DNA of 64,000 bases, taken from Oenanthe sinensis (lineage: Eukaryota; Streptophyta; Magnoliopsida; Apiales; Apiaceae). Both the position numbers and the translations under genes were made by a program. The stretch is taken from contig CM053802.1 of the NCBI GenBank assembly GCA_028671895.1, forward strand, positions 18,049,631-18,113,630. The letters run 5' to 3'. Shown here one piece after another: positions 1 to 11,398 of this stretch (position 1 is its first letter; each line of letters begins with the position of its first letter). A model generated the notes under the pieces. That model saw nothing but the letters and a program-made list of their open reading frames with translations. It was not told the origin of the DNA and did not search any database.

Positions 1-511
1 GAACATCTGTAACACCGTGTTTAAGTCTCAAATGGATTTTGAGTAATTTCTGGCTACAGATGGATTTTGAGGTTGTCAACATTTTCTAAAATATATAAGG
101 ATTTTGGGATAGCAATCATAAGTATATAAGCAAAAGAGCTGCAACCAAATGACTCTTGGCCTAGCAGTATCGATTGCATAAAATTTATGAGAAAAGTTGA
201 TTCAGTTGTCAATTGTTCCCATCGAAATTTAGACTGATTGCGGATTTATTTTGGTTTTTTACTCCATATTATGGCGTGGATCTCGAAAGATATGAAAGAT
301 CTCCCTCCAAGCTGCTGTTAAGAAGAGTTCCAATCTTGTCAAAGACAAGGTGACTTAGAGTCTGTTTCATTGTTCATGCAGTTGTTTTCATATCATGTGT
401 TCCATTGTTTTAATAGGTTGTTATAAACTGCACAACCTAGTCGGCATCGTAAAATAATACAATTTATGAATACATTGTTACTCAGCCTCTCTAGCTTGCT
501 GTAACTGTATA
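1..511. other. left-edge sequence, no firm gene
   Basis: No complete gene is visible. On the plus strand an open stretch from about 290 to the TAG near 355 reads ISLQAAVKKSSNLVKDKVT if an exon begins after an AG near 289. This could be the last exon of a gene lying off the left edge, because its amphipathic, lysine-rich composition looks coding, but I do not recognise the family. The rest is AT-rich without a recognisable repeat. Confidence 0.25.
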
Positions 512-520
512 TTAAAAATA

Positions 521-2264
521 ACGATTAAACACTGAAGTAATGGTCATGTATCAAATTAATCACTTAACTTATCGGGGTCTCATTTGTACCACTCTAGTAA
601 CGAGTAATGACAAAACCGTTAAATGGGTTAATTGACTTGATGAAAACGTGTTGACTTTAACGGAACTTGCAGATGGTAAGACATAACAACATACATGGAG
701 TCCAACTAAGCCCTTTAATATATAATACACATACTAACCAATTGTTTTATCATATAGTGTTCTGGAAACTTGGTTTCTATTTCTACTTTAAATTTGGCGT
801 AATCAATATTTTGATTTCCGTAGTCCTGTTATTTTTAGGAATGGGTGTAAAAGATACGGAGTATAATAATGTGGGGTGTTGGCCCTATATGTCACAATTT
901 GGGGAGAAAATGCCCTAAATGGCACACCCCGAAAAAATGACCCTAAATAGCACTCCAAAACGCTACATCGTGTAGAGTTTTGAAAAAAAAAATTCTCCCC
1001 AAAACGCTACTTTAAGTAGCGTTTTTTTAGCCCAAAACCCAAGATAAAGTAGCGTTTTTCCCAAAAAAAATTAAAAAAAAATGCAAAACGCTACATGAAG
1101 TAGCGTTTTTCCCCGGAAAAAAAAGGGTGCAAAACGCTACACGAAGCAGCGTTTTCACTTTTTTTACAGCACGCCGCACTATGTAGCGTTTTGGAGTGCT
1201 ATTTAGGGCCATTATTACGAGTTGTGCCATTTAGGGCATTTCCACCTCAAATTGTGACATATAGGGCCTTTTCTCAATAATGTGAGCGTTTGGGGTTCCT
1301 TAAACTTAAAATAAGTTACTTATTTCATTTTTTTTAAACATTTTTTTACATTTTTTTAAAGATAAATATTTATTTTAGAATTTTAAAACCAAATATTATT
1401 TTCAAAATAAAAAATAAGTTACTTATTTTCAGAAAAAAGTACATAAATACCCAATTTTTTCCGGAAATAAGGACTTTTTTTCGGAAAATAAGTTTGGTCA
1501 AACAGGGTCAATATGGGGATATCCAAATATGCTATGATTTTTTACATGTCTTGTTAGATAATGAATATTTATAAGGGTATCTATATTATACAAATATTAT
1601 ATCTATATTAATATGATTTTTTAAGTAATTTATGGAGAATATGCATCGAAAATAACTATCTATTTCATCAAAAAAAAATGAAAAAGATGAATAAATAGAG
1701 ACTGCCACAAAGGTATTTATACTAATCATAATACAATGTAAATATAATAAATAAATTTATTATCCATTAATGTAAACAATGTTCTTAGCCTTTTATTTTT
1801 AAAATGTGGAATGCGGTATAAATTACATTTTTAATGTATCTCTTGTAGTTATTAGTGACTTTCACCTGTAGAATTTTTAAATTAAGAAAGTTTAATAAAA
1901 TTATAAATTATAGGAAATTAATAAACAATTGAATAATAACTACAGTAGTATATAAATGGTGGATGTACACAGGTTTATTTAATCCAAATTGACAATTGTT
2001 ATAAGTTTATTGAATACGCGGGTAAATAAAGAGAACAGTGTATCATTCAAGAGGGCAGACGTAGACATAACTTTTTTACATATATAACAAATGGGTTAAA
2101 CCTATACAAGTTGACTGACACGTATTTCTCCCGTTAAGTCAATTATCTCATTTAACGGTTTTGTCATTACTCGTTACTAGAGTAGTACAAATGAGACCCC
2201 GATAACTTGAGTGCCTAATTTGATATATGACAATCACTTCAGCGAGCATTTTGAGATTTAACCC
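521..2264. mobile_element. non-autonomous Mutator-like (MULE) element, 1.74 kb
   Basis: Long terminal inverted repeats are directly visible. The segment from about 530 to 660 matches the reverse complement of about 2105-2243 with few differences (shared core TATCGGGGTCTCATTTGTAC). The right end carries GGGTTAAATCTCAAAATG in inverted sense; the left end seems to have lost about 11 bases of it. The 9 bp TTAAAAATA precedes the left end at 512-520. The right copy begins at 2265 but is split by the hAT insertion at 2272 and can be read whole at 4026-4034. A 9 bp duplication with TIRs over 100 bp is the Mutator pattern. No transposase is visible, and the inside is AT-rich and holds a second element. 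Confidence 0.82.
874..1275. mobile_element. 402 bp Mutator-type MITE nested in the larger MULE
   Basis: The two ends are inverted copies of about 95 bp sharing GGCCCTATATGTCACAATTT, then ATGCCCTAAATGGCAC, then CCTAAATAGCACTCC. The flanks carry a perfect 9 bp duplication, AATAATGTG (865-873 and 1276-1284). The centre is a chain of short palindromes built from AAAACGCTAC and its complement GTAGCGTTTT, repeated at least four times with different spacers, so much of the element can fold on itself. Minus-strand open frames through it are by-products of the repeat. Confidence 0.85.
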
Positions 2265-2449
2265 TTAAAAATAGGGCTGCAAACGAACAGAGTCGAGCCG
2301 AGTTTTGCCCGAGCCGAGTCGAGTTTGACTTTTTTTTTAAACGAACCGAACCGAGCCGAGTTTGACTTTTTTTTAAAACGAACCGAGTCGAGCCGAGTTT
2401 CCTAATAAACGAGTCGAACACGAGTTGTTCGCGGACAAATCGCGAAAAA

Positions 2450-2970
2450 TAAAAAATTAATTTGGTTGAAAATTCTAGTATATCATTACTATATTGACTA
2501 GTACTCGTAACTAGTGTTTTGTCACGAATTGTTGTTTCTATTTTTCTAAAAATATTTCTCGACAATCCAACCATATGAATGTCAAGATATATATAATATA
2601 ATGATATCTCCAAATTTTAAAAAAATAAAAAATTAATTTGGTTGGAGATCTTAGTATATCACTATTATATTGACTAGTACTCGTAACTAGTGCATTGTCA
2701 CGAATTATTGTTTCTATTCTTTTAAAATATTTCTCGACAATCCAACCGTACGGATGACAAGATATATCTAATATAATGATATTTCCAAATTTTAAAAAAA
2801 ATTGATTTGGTTGGAGATCTTAGTATATCACTACTATATTGACTAGAATTCGTAACTAGTGTTTTGTCACGAATTGTTCTTTCCATTTTTTTAAAAATAT
2901 TTCTCGACGATCCAACCGTACAGATGTCAAGATATATTTAATTTAATGATATTCCCAAATTTAATGTATT
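2450..2970. repeat. three tandem copies of a ~175 bp unit inside the hAT element
   Basis: Each copy runs from AATTTGGTTG through TATTGACTAGTACTCG (the third has TATTGACTAGAATTCG), GTCACGAATT and ATTTCTCGAC to a TTCCAAATTT-like end. Copies begin near 2455, 2632 and 2802. They differ by scattered substitutions, so the expansion is not very recent. Confidence 0.85.
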
Positions 2971-3093
2971 ATATTTATTAATATATATATATATTATGTA
3001 TAATAATACAAATGTAACATATTTAATTATGGTCAATTTATTAACAAATGTAAAATTCTTGATGTTGAATTCGAAATTTCATATTTGTGTTGT

Positions 3094-3096
<3 letters not shown>

Positions 3097-3152
<56 letters not shown>
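3097..3152. repeat. (TA)28 microsatellite
   Basis: Uninterrupted TA dinucleotides over 56 bp, within the hAT element. Likely polymorphic in length and prone to assembly error. Confidence 0.97.
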
Positions 3153-3153
<1 letters not shown>

Positions 3154-4034
3154 CATACATAATTTTATAACATATGAAATTTAATATATATAACATATTA
3201 AATACATATGATTTAATATTTAATTAAATTATATATATTAAATTATATGACATATAATTTTGTGTTGTGACTATATATAACATATTAAATACATATGATT
3301 TAATATTTAATTAAATTATATATATTAAATTATATGAAATTTTGTGTTGTGACTATATATATTAAATTTAATTTTATAACATATAATTTTATTTGAATCA
3401 TATGTATTTAATATTTAATATATTAAATATGATTCAAATAATCAAATGTAAATACATTATAATATATGTGTGTGTGTATATATTTATACATATCATAATA
3501 AAAACATAATATAAAATTTGAATTTGTGTTAATTATTATATTTAGAGATTTTAAAAATAAAATATTTAAGAAGTAAGACACATCAGTACATCACAGATTC
3601 AAAATTTGGGAATTGGGAGGCAAATGCCTGAATCTGATTCTTAGCATCTGTAAAACAAATAAAAACCACATGTATAGTATACACTTATTCTTTTTTTAAC
3701 AATATATATATAATATGAATAACTTCATATAAACATTAATATATTAAATATGATATAAATATTTAAATTATTCATAATATTTTTTATTTATAATATATAT
3801 AAATTTCATCCGAGCCGAACTCGAGCTGAACTCGAGCCGATCCCGAGCTAAACGAGCCGAGCTCGAGCCGAACAGGCATAAAGCTCGGCTCGGGTTCATT
3901 TACTAACCGAACGGATTTTTATGTTCAAGATCAGGTTCTTTTAATAAACGAACAGAGTCGAGCTCACTTAAACGAGCCGAGCTCGAGTTTTGTTCACGAA
4001 CAGCTCTGTTCATTTGCAGCCCTACTTAAAAATA

Positions 4035-5510
4035 ACACATTGCTTTATATTGTTCACGCCATATTCAATAATTCTTCAATTACTGAGGGCGTTTGTCTTC
4101 ACTGTACTCAAACACGATAAACTCATCCAATTTTCATGTACAAACAAACCTGAAAGAATCTCATAGAATACTCCAAATTTAATGTAACATCCCAAACTCA
4201 AAATCTGACCTTGTAAATTTGTAACTGCAAGTGGGTTTGAGTGTTTGACATTTAACATACTGAACACCTTTGTAATTGCAAGTACTAGTATACATATTTA
4301 TTCGAAACTCAGTTGCCGGGTGCTATATTTACTGTTCAATTAAATTTCCATAAATTTTGAAAATTGGACTATTCACACACCCTACAGACGCAATCTACGC
4401 TCAGGTATCCCTGGCTGTTCTTTTACCAGTGAAACATCCAATTCTGTCACCAAAAACATCTATTAAACCGTGTATGAGCTCAGTTCCGCCAATGTACTCG
4501 GAATTTGGTCAGAAGTTCTGCAGTATATTTAACAGTGTGTGAATTCTTGGTACTTAAAATCTTCAGGAAATTGGGTTTTTGGTTGATCTCAATTAGCTCA
4601 GATTGATGGTGAACCCCCAACTTTGTATTTGGACGCCCTTCATTTTGTGTTTGTTAAGAGTTTGGGAAGTGGGATAAAGAGTTTATGCCCCTCCTCAGAG
4701 AAGCACTGAAGAACGGAGAGAGCACAGGGGGTAAGTTTTGAGATTTTTTGCCATTAATTAAAAGTACTTTAAATGATGCATTCAGTTGCGGGCAAGACAC
4801 CTTCATTCAAGAGACATTGAAAATGGTTATTAAATTAGCTTCTTTACTTTTTTAGAGTCACAGTTTTCATGAATGAGAGAGTGGAGGTAGTCGATTCAAT
4901 GGAGCGGATTGCAGAGACAGAGAGTTCGGATGAGCCAACTTGACATCAGGCTTTAGCATTTGTCATCATGTTGGTACAACATAGGCAGTGGCCAAGGGGA
5001 TGAAAGAAAAAGATACTACACTTTGGTACAGTAGTACTTAAGCTTTGGCTGCAGATGTGATACTGAGTATGGACAAGGTGGGGGTTGATGTGCTACTTTT
5101 TTAGTTGGGAATTTTTCAGGAAAGACCATTGTTCTGGTCAGGCAAGGGTAATAATTTTTGTTTCTGCTTCTGAATTGTTGCAGAAAGTGCGTGAAGTTAT
5201 CTGGTTATGTAACACATTGTTAAGTTATCGCAAATTGGTTGTTAAAAGAGGCAGGTGGTGCTGGTTAATAATTGTGAGGGAAGTTATCACCCTACGAGAT
5301 GACTTTTAGAGTTGAGATAGTTCAATAGCACTTAACATGCACTACTTAATAAGTGATCATACATAACCTTAAATACTTTACATTGAAATATAACGAAAAT
5401 ATGGAGTCTAGCTATGTAGATAAAACTATACAATCAGCATAAAAAGAGAAACACAAACACAACTACATGCGTAGATATCTGATAATGATAGTTATATGCC
5501 AAAGATTGGT
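4035..5510. other. intergenic, possible decayed gene remnant
   Basis: GC content is higher than in the neighbouring TE-rich DNA. Short open pieces look coding-like (for example 4357-4542 and a 24-codon stretch from 4874 beginning MNERVEVVDSMERIAE), but they do not join by plausible splice sites and match no family I recognise. They may be untranslated exons or a decayed gene. 5310-5510 is the 3' flank of the minus-strand gene that follows. Confidence 0.3.
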
Positions 5511-6415
5511 CTAGAAACCCTCATAGTAACCACCATATGTAATATGAGCTCTGGACAGGGGAATTCCTCTTGCTGCTGACATTGCTTCATTCAATCTGCT
5601 TGTCTGAGGAACCGTATCCTTAATCCTCTGTAATTAAATAGAAAAAAAGTAATACTATAGTTCATTATTATTGACAAATAATCATGATATACACAGTAAT
5701 CTCTCCTCATATGATATTTTAAGGTCTTGGGAGAGTTATCACTTGTCGGGTTAAGATGATATCATTGATATTTCGATCGAGCAGTCTCACAAAATTTTCA
5801 TGTAGACACGGCTTGTTACTCTTAGCACTGTAAGATTGTTGGTAAAGCTGGCAGCTTGGCAATTATATTTATCAATTCATGAAATTGGTAAATGAACCTT
5901 ACAAGAGAAGAAGTGTATCATTGGCAATCACTAATTAGTGACACAAATGTATATTAGTTTGTTAATATTGTATCATTTTAGGGATATAAATATGATGATA
6001 GGAGTTGACAAGTGTTAACAATTTACGATAAATCTACAGACCAAGAATGAGAAAATATTGTAAGGAACTTCACGAACCTTTGCATCAGAACGAATCTGAA
6101 ATTGAAGCTTATGGTGATATTTTCTTTGTTGTTGGCCATTTCCAAGAATGATAATACATAAGGTAGCAGCAGCAAAACCAAAAGAACAAATAGCACCTAT
6201 GCCAGTTGAGCTCCATTTCCACATGTTTCCACCATCTGCATCATCTTCTTTTTCTTTCTCTATCGCTGTTTCATTGATCTGGTTATGATCAGTTTTCTGC
6301 TCGAATTGAAACTTATTCGCGTCGATAACAATTCCCTTATCACTAAACTTTGGTGAGTCCATCTTCAAATCATTTACAGAACCATTTCCCTTCAATTCCT
6401 TGAAGCAACACCCAA
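5511..6415 (-). CDS. C-terminal exons of a single-pass membrane protein, unnamed plant family
   Basis: Two exons are clear. The first spans 6415-6078, with its 5' boundary uncertain because an in-frame TAA lies at 6417-6419. It ends at AAG/GT and joins in phase to 5627-5511 (acceptor CAG, stop TAG). The product is acidic and hydrophilic at first, then WKWSSTGIGAICSFGFAAATLC forms one membrane segment, followed by a basic tail (QQQRKYHHKLQF) and a conserved-looking end, RLNEAMSAARGIPLSRAHI then TYGGYYEGF. A membrane anchor with such a tail recalls small plant-specific DUF proteins, but I cannot name the family. No start codon is seen: the upstream side runs into a MITE at 6431-6794, so the 5' part is either in a distant exon or lost. 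Confidence 0.6.
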
Positions 6416-6430
6416 CTTATTGCTTCCGGA

Positions 6431-6794
6431 CATTGTTGTAAAAACGGATAATCGGGAATTATTCACAATGATTAATTGAATCATTAATCAAGATTAGTTT
6501 AATATTATATATATATAATTATTTTTTAAACATAATATAATTAAATAATTCTTTAATAAAATTTTAAAATAAAAGAGGACAAACTTATAATTTAAATAAT
6601 TGAATTTATTATAAAATAATTAAATATATATTCTTTTAAAATTTTGACCGATTAATTTCAATTTTTATTAATTTATTCGATTTTTGAATAATTTAATAAA
6701 AAAATATTTTTTAACTCGATTAGTGTAAAATTAATTCAAAAAATAACCAAACAACAATTAATTGACGATTAATCACCGCCTTTTTATAACATTG
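6431..6794. mobile_element. 364 bp MITE abutting the membrane-protein exon
   Basis: The ends are imperfect inverted repeats: CATTGTTGTAAAAACGG on the left against CAATGTTATAAAAAGGCGG read inward from the right, both followed by a GATTAATCG-like stretch. Possible target duplication CTTCCGGA / CTTTTGGA (6 of 8 match). The body is AT-rich. Superfamily uncertain (hAT or Mutator-like). Confidence 0.55.
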
Positions 6795-7449
6795 CTTTTG
6801 GAAGATTAGCTTTTGTTACACACAAATATAAGTATGGTAAATGTATTTTTAGTTGTATTATTGTAACTTCAATTATTATATTAATGTTTTACTCTTTAGA
6901 TATACTAACTTACAGCACGTGCAAAGTACAGGCGATATTAATATATAATTAATAAATTATATATTAATTATGTTATATAATTAAATATTTAATTTAATTT
7001 AATATGATAATATATTTTATTATTAATTAATTTCTATATTTTTTATAAAATTTTGTTTATATATTATTCTTATATATTAATTACTTTTTTTATTTGAATA
7101 TTTATAAAATTTAATTATTAAATTTCTTCGGTTCTAAGATTTAAATTAGTTTCGACCGTCTTTCATGTAGGAAACGGAAGATCTCAAGAAAGATGTTTTT
7201 AATAATTAAGAAGTGAAGTGAAATAATTGTGTTTAATTATTATATTTTTAATAAATATAATAACTATTAGATTGTAATTGTTAATTTCTTTTTACATTTT
7301 TCTATAGAATGATATTTATATATTAATATTTATAAAATTTAATGATATATTAAATAAAAATTATAGTATAAGTAGGATTCTTAAAATATAAAATATAGAA
7401 TATAATTTAAATATAATATAATATTATCCGTGATGAGTTATATAAAAAG
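6795..7449. other. AT-rich intergenic sequence
   Basis: Very AT-rich, dominated by TTAATTAT and ATATTA words, with no open frame, no splice-like structure and no recognised repeat ends. Confidence 0.5.
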
Positions 7450-7620
7450 AGGATTATCGGTGATAGAGTTGTATGTATGATATATATCTTTTCTAAAATT
7501 GTATTTTATTAAAATTGGATGATTATGATCATTTCTATGGTTCACCTAAAATTAGACGGTTAATATTTTTTCTATGGTTCATTTTAAAAAAATGTTCTCT
7601 AGTTTGGTTATAATAATATA
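7450..7620 (-). mobile_element. truncated copy of the adjacent Helitron-like sequence
   Basis: This stretch (GTTGTATGTATGAT, then ATTTCTATGGTTCAC, then ATTAGACGGTTAA) is a diverged direct copy of 7945-8060 in the next element. It ends abruptly at the CTAG of that element, so two related copies lie head to tail, the left one incomplete. Confidence 0.55.
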
Positions 7621-8112
7621 CTAGCTTATATCCCGTGCGATGCACGGATGAATTTTTTTAATTTTTTAATATTTTTTAATAATTTGAATTTATTTGTATT
7701 TGTATAATAATAATTTAAATTTTATTTAATATTATATGTATATGTTTTTATATAATTTATTTGTATTTATATTTTAATAAGAGAATTTTTGTTTGTTTTG
7801 TATAGAGATGTATTTTACTTAGGAGATTAATGTGAGATATTTTAGTTAGAAGATTAATATGAGATTGTATTTTAGTAGTAATGTTTATATTCTTTAGAAT
7901 TATAATGTTTATGAGTTGTTTGCATAAAAGGAGGATTATTGATGTTAGAATTGTATGTATGATTATATTCTTTTAAAATTATATTTTATTAAAATTCAAC
8001 GGTTAAGATTATTTCTATGGTTCACTTAAAATTGGACGGTCAAGATCTTTTCTATGGTTCACCGAGTACCATACCGACCAAAAGTTTTAATCTTTCGTCT
8101 TTAATAATATAG

Positions 8113-8118
<6 letters not shown>
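7621..8118 (-). mobile_element. non-autonomous Helitron-like element
   Basis: Read on the minus strand, the 3' end shows the hairpin CCGTGCATCGCACGG, eight spacer bases, then CTAG followed by T, the classic Helitron terminus (hairpin plus CTRR, insertion 5' of T). The other end on the minus strand, TATACTATATTATTAAAG, resembles plant Helitron 5' ends, although the expected initial TC is lost in a TA run (8113-8141). No Rep/helicase frame is present. Confidence 0.6.
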
Positions 8119-8146
<28 letters not shown>

Positions 8147-9276
8147 TAATGTCCTTGAGTTTACCTCGCGTCCGATATTAAAAAAAAATCCCATATAAAT
8201 ACACAAGTGTGTTATTGTAATTAAAGAGAACCATATGCAATTACAAAAATATCCACACAAAAGACACTAGTACCTTAGGTAATTTTCTTGATATAATCTC
8301 ATGAACTTTATTCTCTATAAATATATATACAACATAAATAATTAAATACAGTATACCTTGGAGTGAGGCAACGATTCTCTCAAGGTTTTGCTGTTAGATC
8401 ATCTTCCATTAAAATTTTATTTTAAAATAATTTTATCTTCATATTTTTATTTTTTTACTTTAAATTATTATTTCATCTTTAATAATTATTCTAAATATTT
8501 ATTCAATAATTAATATTCCTCTTATAAAACAATATTATATAAATACAGAGACAAAGATAGATATAGAGATATATCATGAGAGTGAGTTTATAAAAAATTA
8601 ATATCTTTAAGTATACAATAATCCTCCATACTTCAAAATAATGACTCTAAAAATAAATATAAAGATAGCTATTGTTGGAGAGAGATTTGTAACATTTTAA
8701 CTTCAAATATTCATTTATATTCATTTTGGCTTGCTTTTTTCATTTTTAAAAACTCGGAGCACAAATATGAGTGAAAATGAAATTATTTTACATACCTTTC
8801 ACATGTTTTCTTCTCTTTTTAAAAGTGAGGAGTAAGGTGCAAATGATTACAAGGAGAGTTGATACGATCCACATTTAATTTGAAGGTTAAATATATACGT
8901 GGCACTAAAATAATACTTCACTTGTCAAAATAAAAAATTATTACAACAAAATAATGGACAACTAATGAATAATGTGAAGAAAAAAAAATCATATATTTCT
9001 AGATGCGAGAAAAAAAAATCATATATTTCTAGATGCAAAATCGCCAATAATTCAGGTCACTTTTCATCAAAATATATTTCCCAGTACATAAAGTCTAAAG
9101 ATTTATCAAGATCAAGCAAAACTATATATAAAATCTCAAATGTCGAGACTTGAGATCTTTTACGTAACAAATTTGCAGTACTAACAATTCTTGCATAATT
9201 ATATCTAATTCTAAATATGCCAAACAATGAATGTGTGTATATAATACTATTTTCTGAAAAATGGAACCTTGAAGAT
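8119..9276. other. AT-rich intergenic with a 30 bp tandem duplication
   Basis: Mostly AT-rich DNA without gene structure. At 8976-9036 a 30 bp unit (GAGAAAAAAAAATC, then ATATATTTCTAGATGC) is present twice in direct tandem with one or two differences. The last 200 bases are the 3' flank of the polygalacturonase gene. Confidence 0.6.
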
Positions 9277-11250
9277 TTAGGGTCCAGGGGTTCGCCCTTC
9301 CTGCTTTCCGCCGGCCCTGCAAGGATGGGGATGTTGTGTCCCCGAGTATGAGACCTTAGCATTGGCACACTGAGAAGTTGTTTTTCCTCCTCCCGTTAAC
9401 TTGAGATCGATGTTCTCCAGATATATGTCTTTGCATGGCCTACTGTTGCTGCATTGTAGATTTACAGCAACGTTTGATGCTGATGTTCCTCTAACGCCAA
9501 TATACTTCACGTTGCTGATTTGAACTTTCGAGTCACCCTGGTTAAAATATATTTGTTAGAATAATATAAGATCCGTAAGTCAGTCACCTAACAACTTGAG
9601 ATTTCAGGAGAACGGGTAACTAAACAATATTATGGTCCAAATTAGGCTCACATAACTATGATGAATGTACAAGTCCTGAAGTTTATTAACATCTTTATGG
9701 TATAAGATTGAAACTTACCGGACATTGCTTGTCAATAAAACAGTATGTCTGGTCAATGAATATTGGATTATTTGCATTATCAATGGTGATATCTTCGTAA
9801 GTAACATCCGAAACAGTAACAGGATACGAAGGAATAGCCCAGGATTTTATCCTCAAACCATTCTGAGTAGAGCTTAAAGTAGAGCTTTTTACATGAACTC
9901 CTTTCACATCTTTATCGTCGTAAAGCTTGCCAATGCTTCCAATGCTAATACCATGCCCTGGACCACAATTAACCCCCGTAATATTGATGTTTGTACTTCC
10001 TTGTCCGATGGCCACACAGTCGTCTCCAGTGCCGATATTGCAATCAATAATCCGGATATTATTAGATTTTTCCATATTTATTCCATCAGTGTTCGGACTG
10101 TTACCTGGCGCTGTTATGTTGATGCGTTCAAATGTTACTCGTTCCCCTACATCCATTATAAAGTGGGCGCCTTTGCTATTAAGTGTTGTTATGTCTCGAA
10201 TATGTGCATTCTTCATACGATACAATGCTACTGACTGCCGAAAACATTTTCAGTCATCAAAACATATATGTTGAGTAACATTTCTGATCAGACGTAGTAA
10301 ATCAAATTCTATATCTATAAGGAAGTCAAATTGTGAAACTTACTGCAGCGCATTTGGGGCAATGTTCCCAAGCCGAAGGACCATTGCCATCAAACACACC
10401 AGAACCTTTGATAGTTAAGCCATCAATTGCGTGAAACGTAAACCAAGGATCAGAATATGGATTGCCCCATGGTGCCACTATAACCCCATCAAGTTGAACT
10501 GTAATTTTACCACTGCATGGTCCAGCAAGCTCTATCCTATCCACCAAAAACTTTCCAGCTGTTGCTGGTATCACCATCGTTCCACCTGACTTGCATGTTG
10601 CATTCCATGTATCCATGAATGGCTGCCGAAAAATTAACACAATGTTATTATTAAGAATTTGAGGTAGTGCCTGGGAACATGTATTTAATTTTAAATGACA
10701 GAAATTGAGTTGTCATTTCAAATTCTCAAATTTGTACTAATATTTGAATATTTTGGAATTCAAATGAAATCCAAATCCAAATTCTCTAGTTATCCAGATA
10801 CTTGTCATTTGATCAAATCCCAAATTTCAAATGAAATCCATATTGCCAAACAGACCATAAGATTATTTATAAATTAATATGCTGAAACAACCAGCAATAT
10901 AGAAGAGATAAAAAGCTTCATTAAGATTTTTTTTTTAAAAAAAAAAGTAACTAAAGTTAATAGTCTTTATAACAAACATCAATTTGATTAGAATAAAATT
11001 GGTGAAGAGATCTGATAGATACTTTTTATTTTTGTTCAATTTTCCACATAAACTAATCTACAAAAAATTAACACTAATCGCAACCAGCTGATAAACTTGT
11101 GAAATAAGTATATACCCGAGTATTATCAGTTGTTCCATCTGCAACAGCACCATAGTCTGTCACATAGTGAGTACTATCAACACCATTAACTTCATTGCTC
11201 AGAACTAGCATCACTATCAAGAAGCAAATCATTTGAACATTAATCGACAT
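9277..11250 (-). CDS. polygalacturonase (GH28), exo/pollen-type
   Basis: Secreted pectin-degrading enzyme that hydrolyses alpha-1,4-galacturonan in the cell wall. Four exons join in frame: 11250-11116, 10622-10344, 10234-9719 and 9537-9277, giving about 396 residues, the usual family size. The ATG at 11250 is chosen because it begins a hydrophobic signal peptide (MSINVQMICFLIVMLVLS), followed by the conserved YVTDYGAVADG. All four GH28 catalytic motifs are intact in exon 3: NTDG, GTGDDC, GPGHGISIGS and RIK. The C-terminal cysteines (LQCSNSRPC, QCANAKVSYSG, HPHPC) and the overall pattern resemble exopolygalacturonases of pollen. Introns are canonical GT-AG in phase 0. The gene looks functional. 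Confidence 0.93.
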
Positions 11251-11388
11251 ATCAAACTCTTCTTGGTTTCTTATGCTCAAGAATTAAATAAATGAGATTT
11301 TTTGTGGAGTTTCCTCTGAGAGAGAATGCTAAATAATTAGCTTTTGCTTATGAATTACTTGTGGGAGTATAATATCATACATGCACGG

Positions 11389-11398
11389 CCTATTTATG
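11389..11398 (-). promoter_or_regulatory. TATA box of the polygalacturonase gene
   Basis: Reads CATAAATAGG on the minus strand, about 140 bases upstream of the ATG, implying a 5' leader near 110 bases. Confidence 0.5.

Larger units (their letters stand above)
2272..4024. mobile_element. non-autonomous hAT element, 1.75 kb
   Basis: Terminal inverted repeats of about 21 bp begin TAGGGCTGCAAA and differ at one position between the ends. A perfect 8 bp target duplication, CTTAAAAA, flanks the element at 2264-2271 and 4025-4032, which fits the hAT superfamily. Both subterminal regions (2285-2420 and 3810-4005) are packed with GAGCCGAG and CTCGAGCC motifs in both orientations, typical of hAT transposase-binding arrays. 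The inside holds three tandem copies of a unit of about 175 bp and a TA microsatellite, with no transposase frame. Confidence 0.9.

Noticed and set aside
1027..1230. Minus-strand open frame of 67 codons
   Set aside because: Lies wholly within the palindromic MITE; the protein is an artefact of the repeated motif.
2239..2613. Minus-strand frame of 124 codons
   Set aside because: Crosses the MULE and hAT borders and reads through the GAGCCGAG arrays; no family resemblance.
2996..3184. Frame rich in YIYIYI
   Set aside because: Translation of the TA microsatellite.
9893..10274. Plus-strand frames of about 115 codons
   Set aside because: Shadows of polygalacturonase exon 3 on the other strand.
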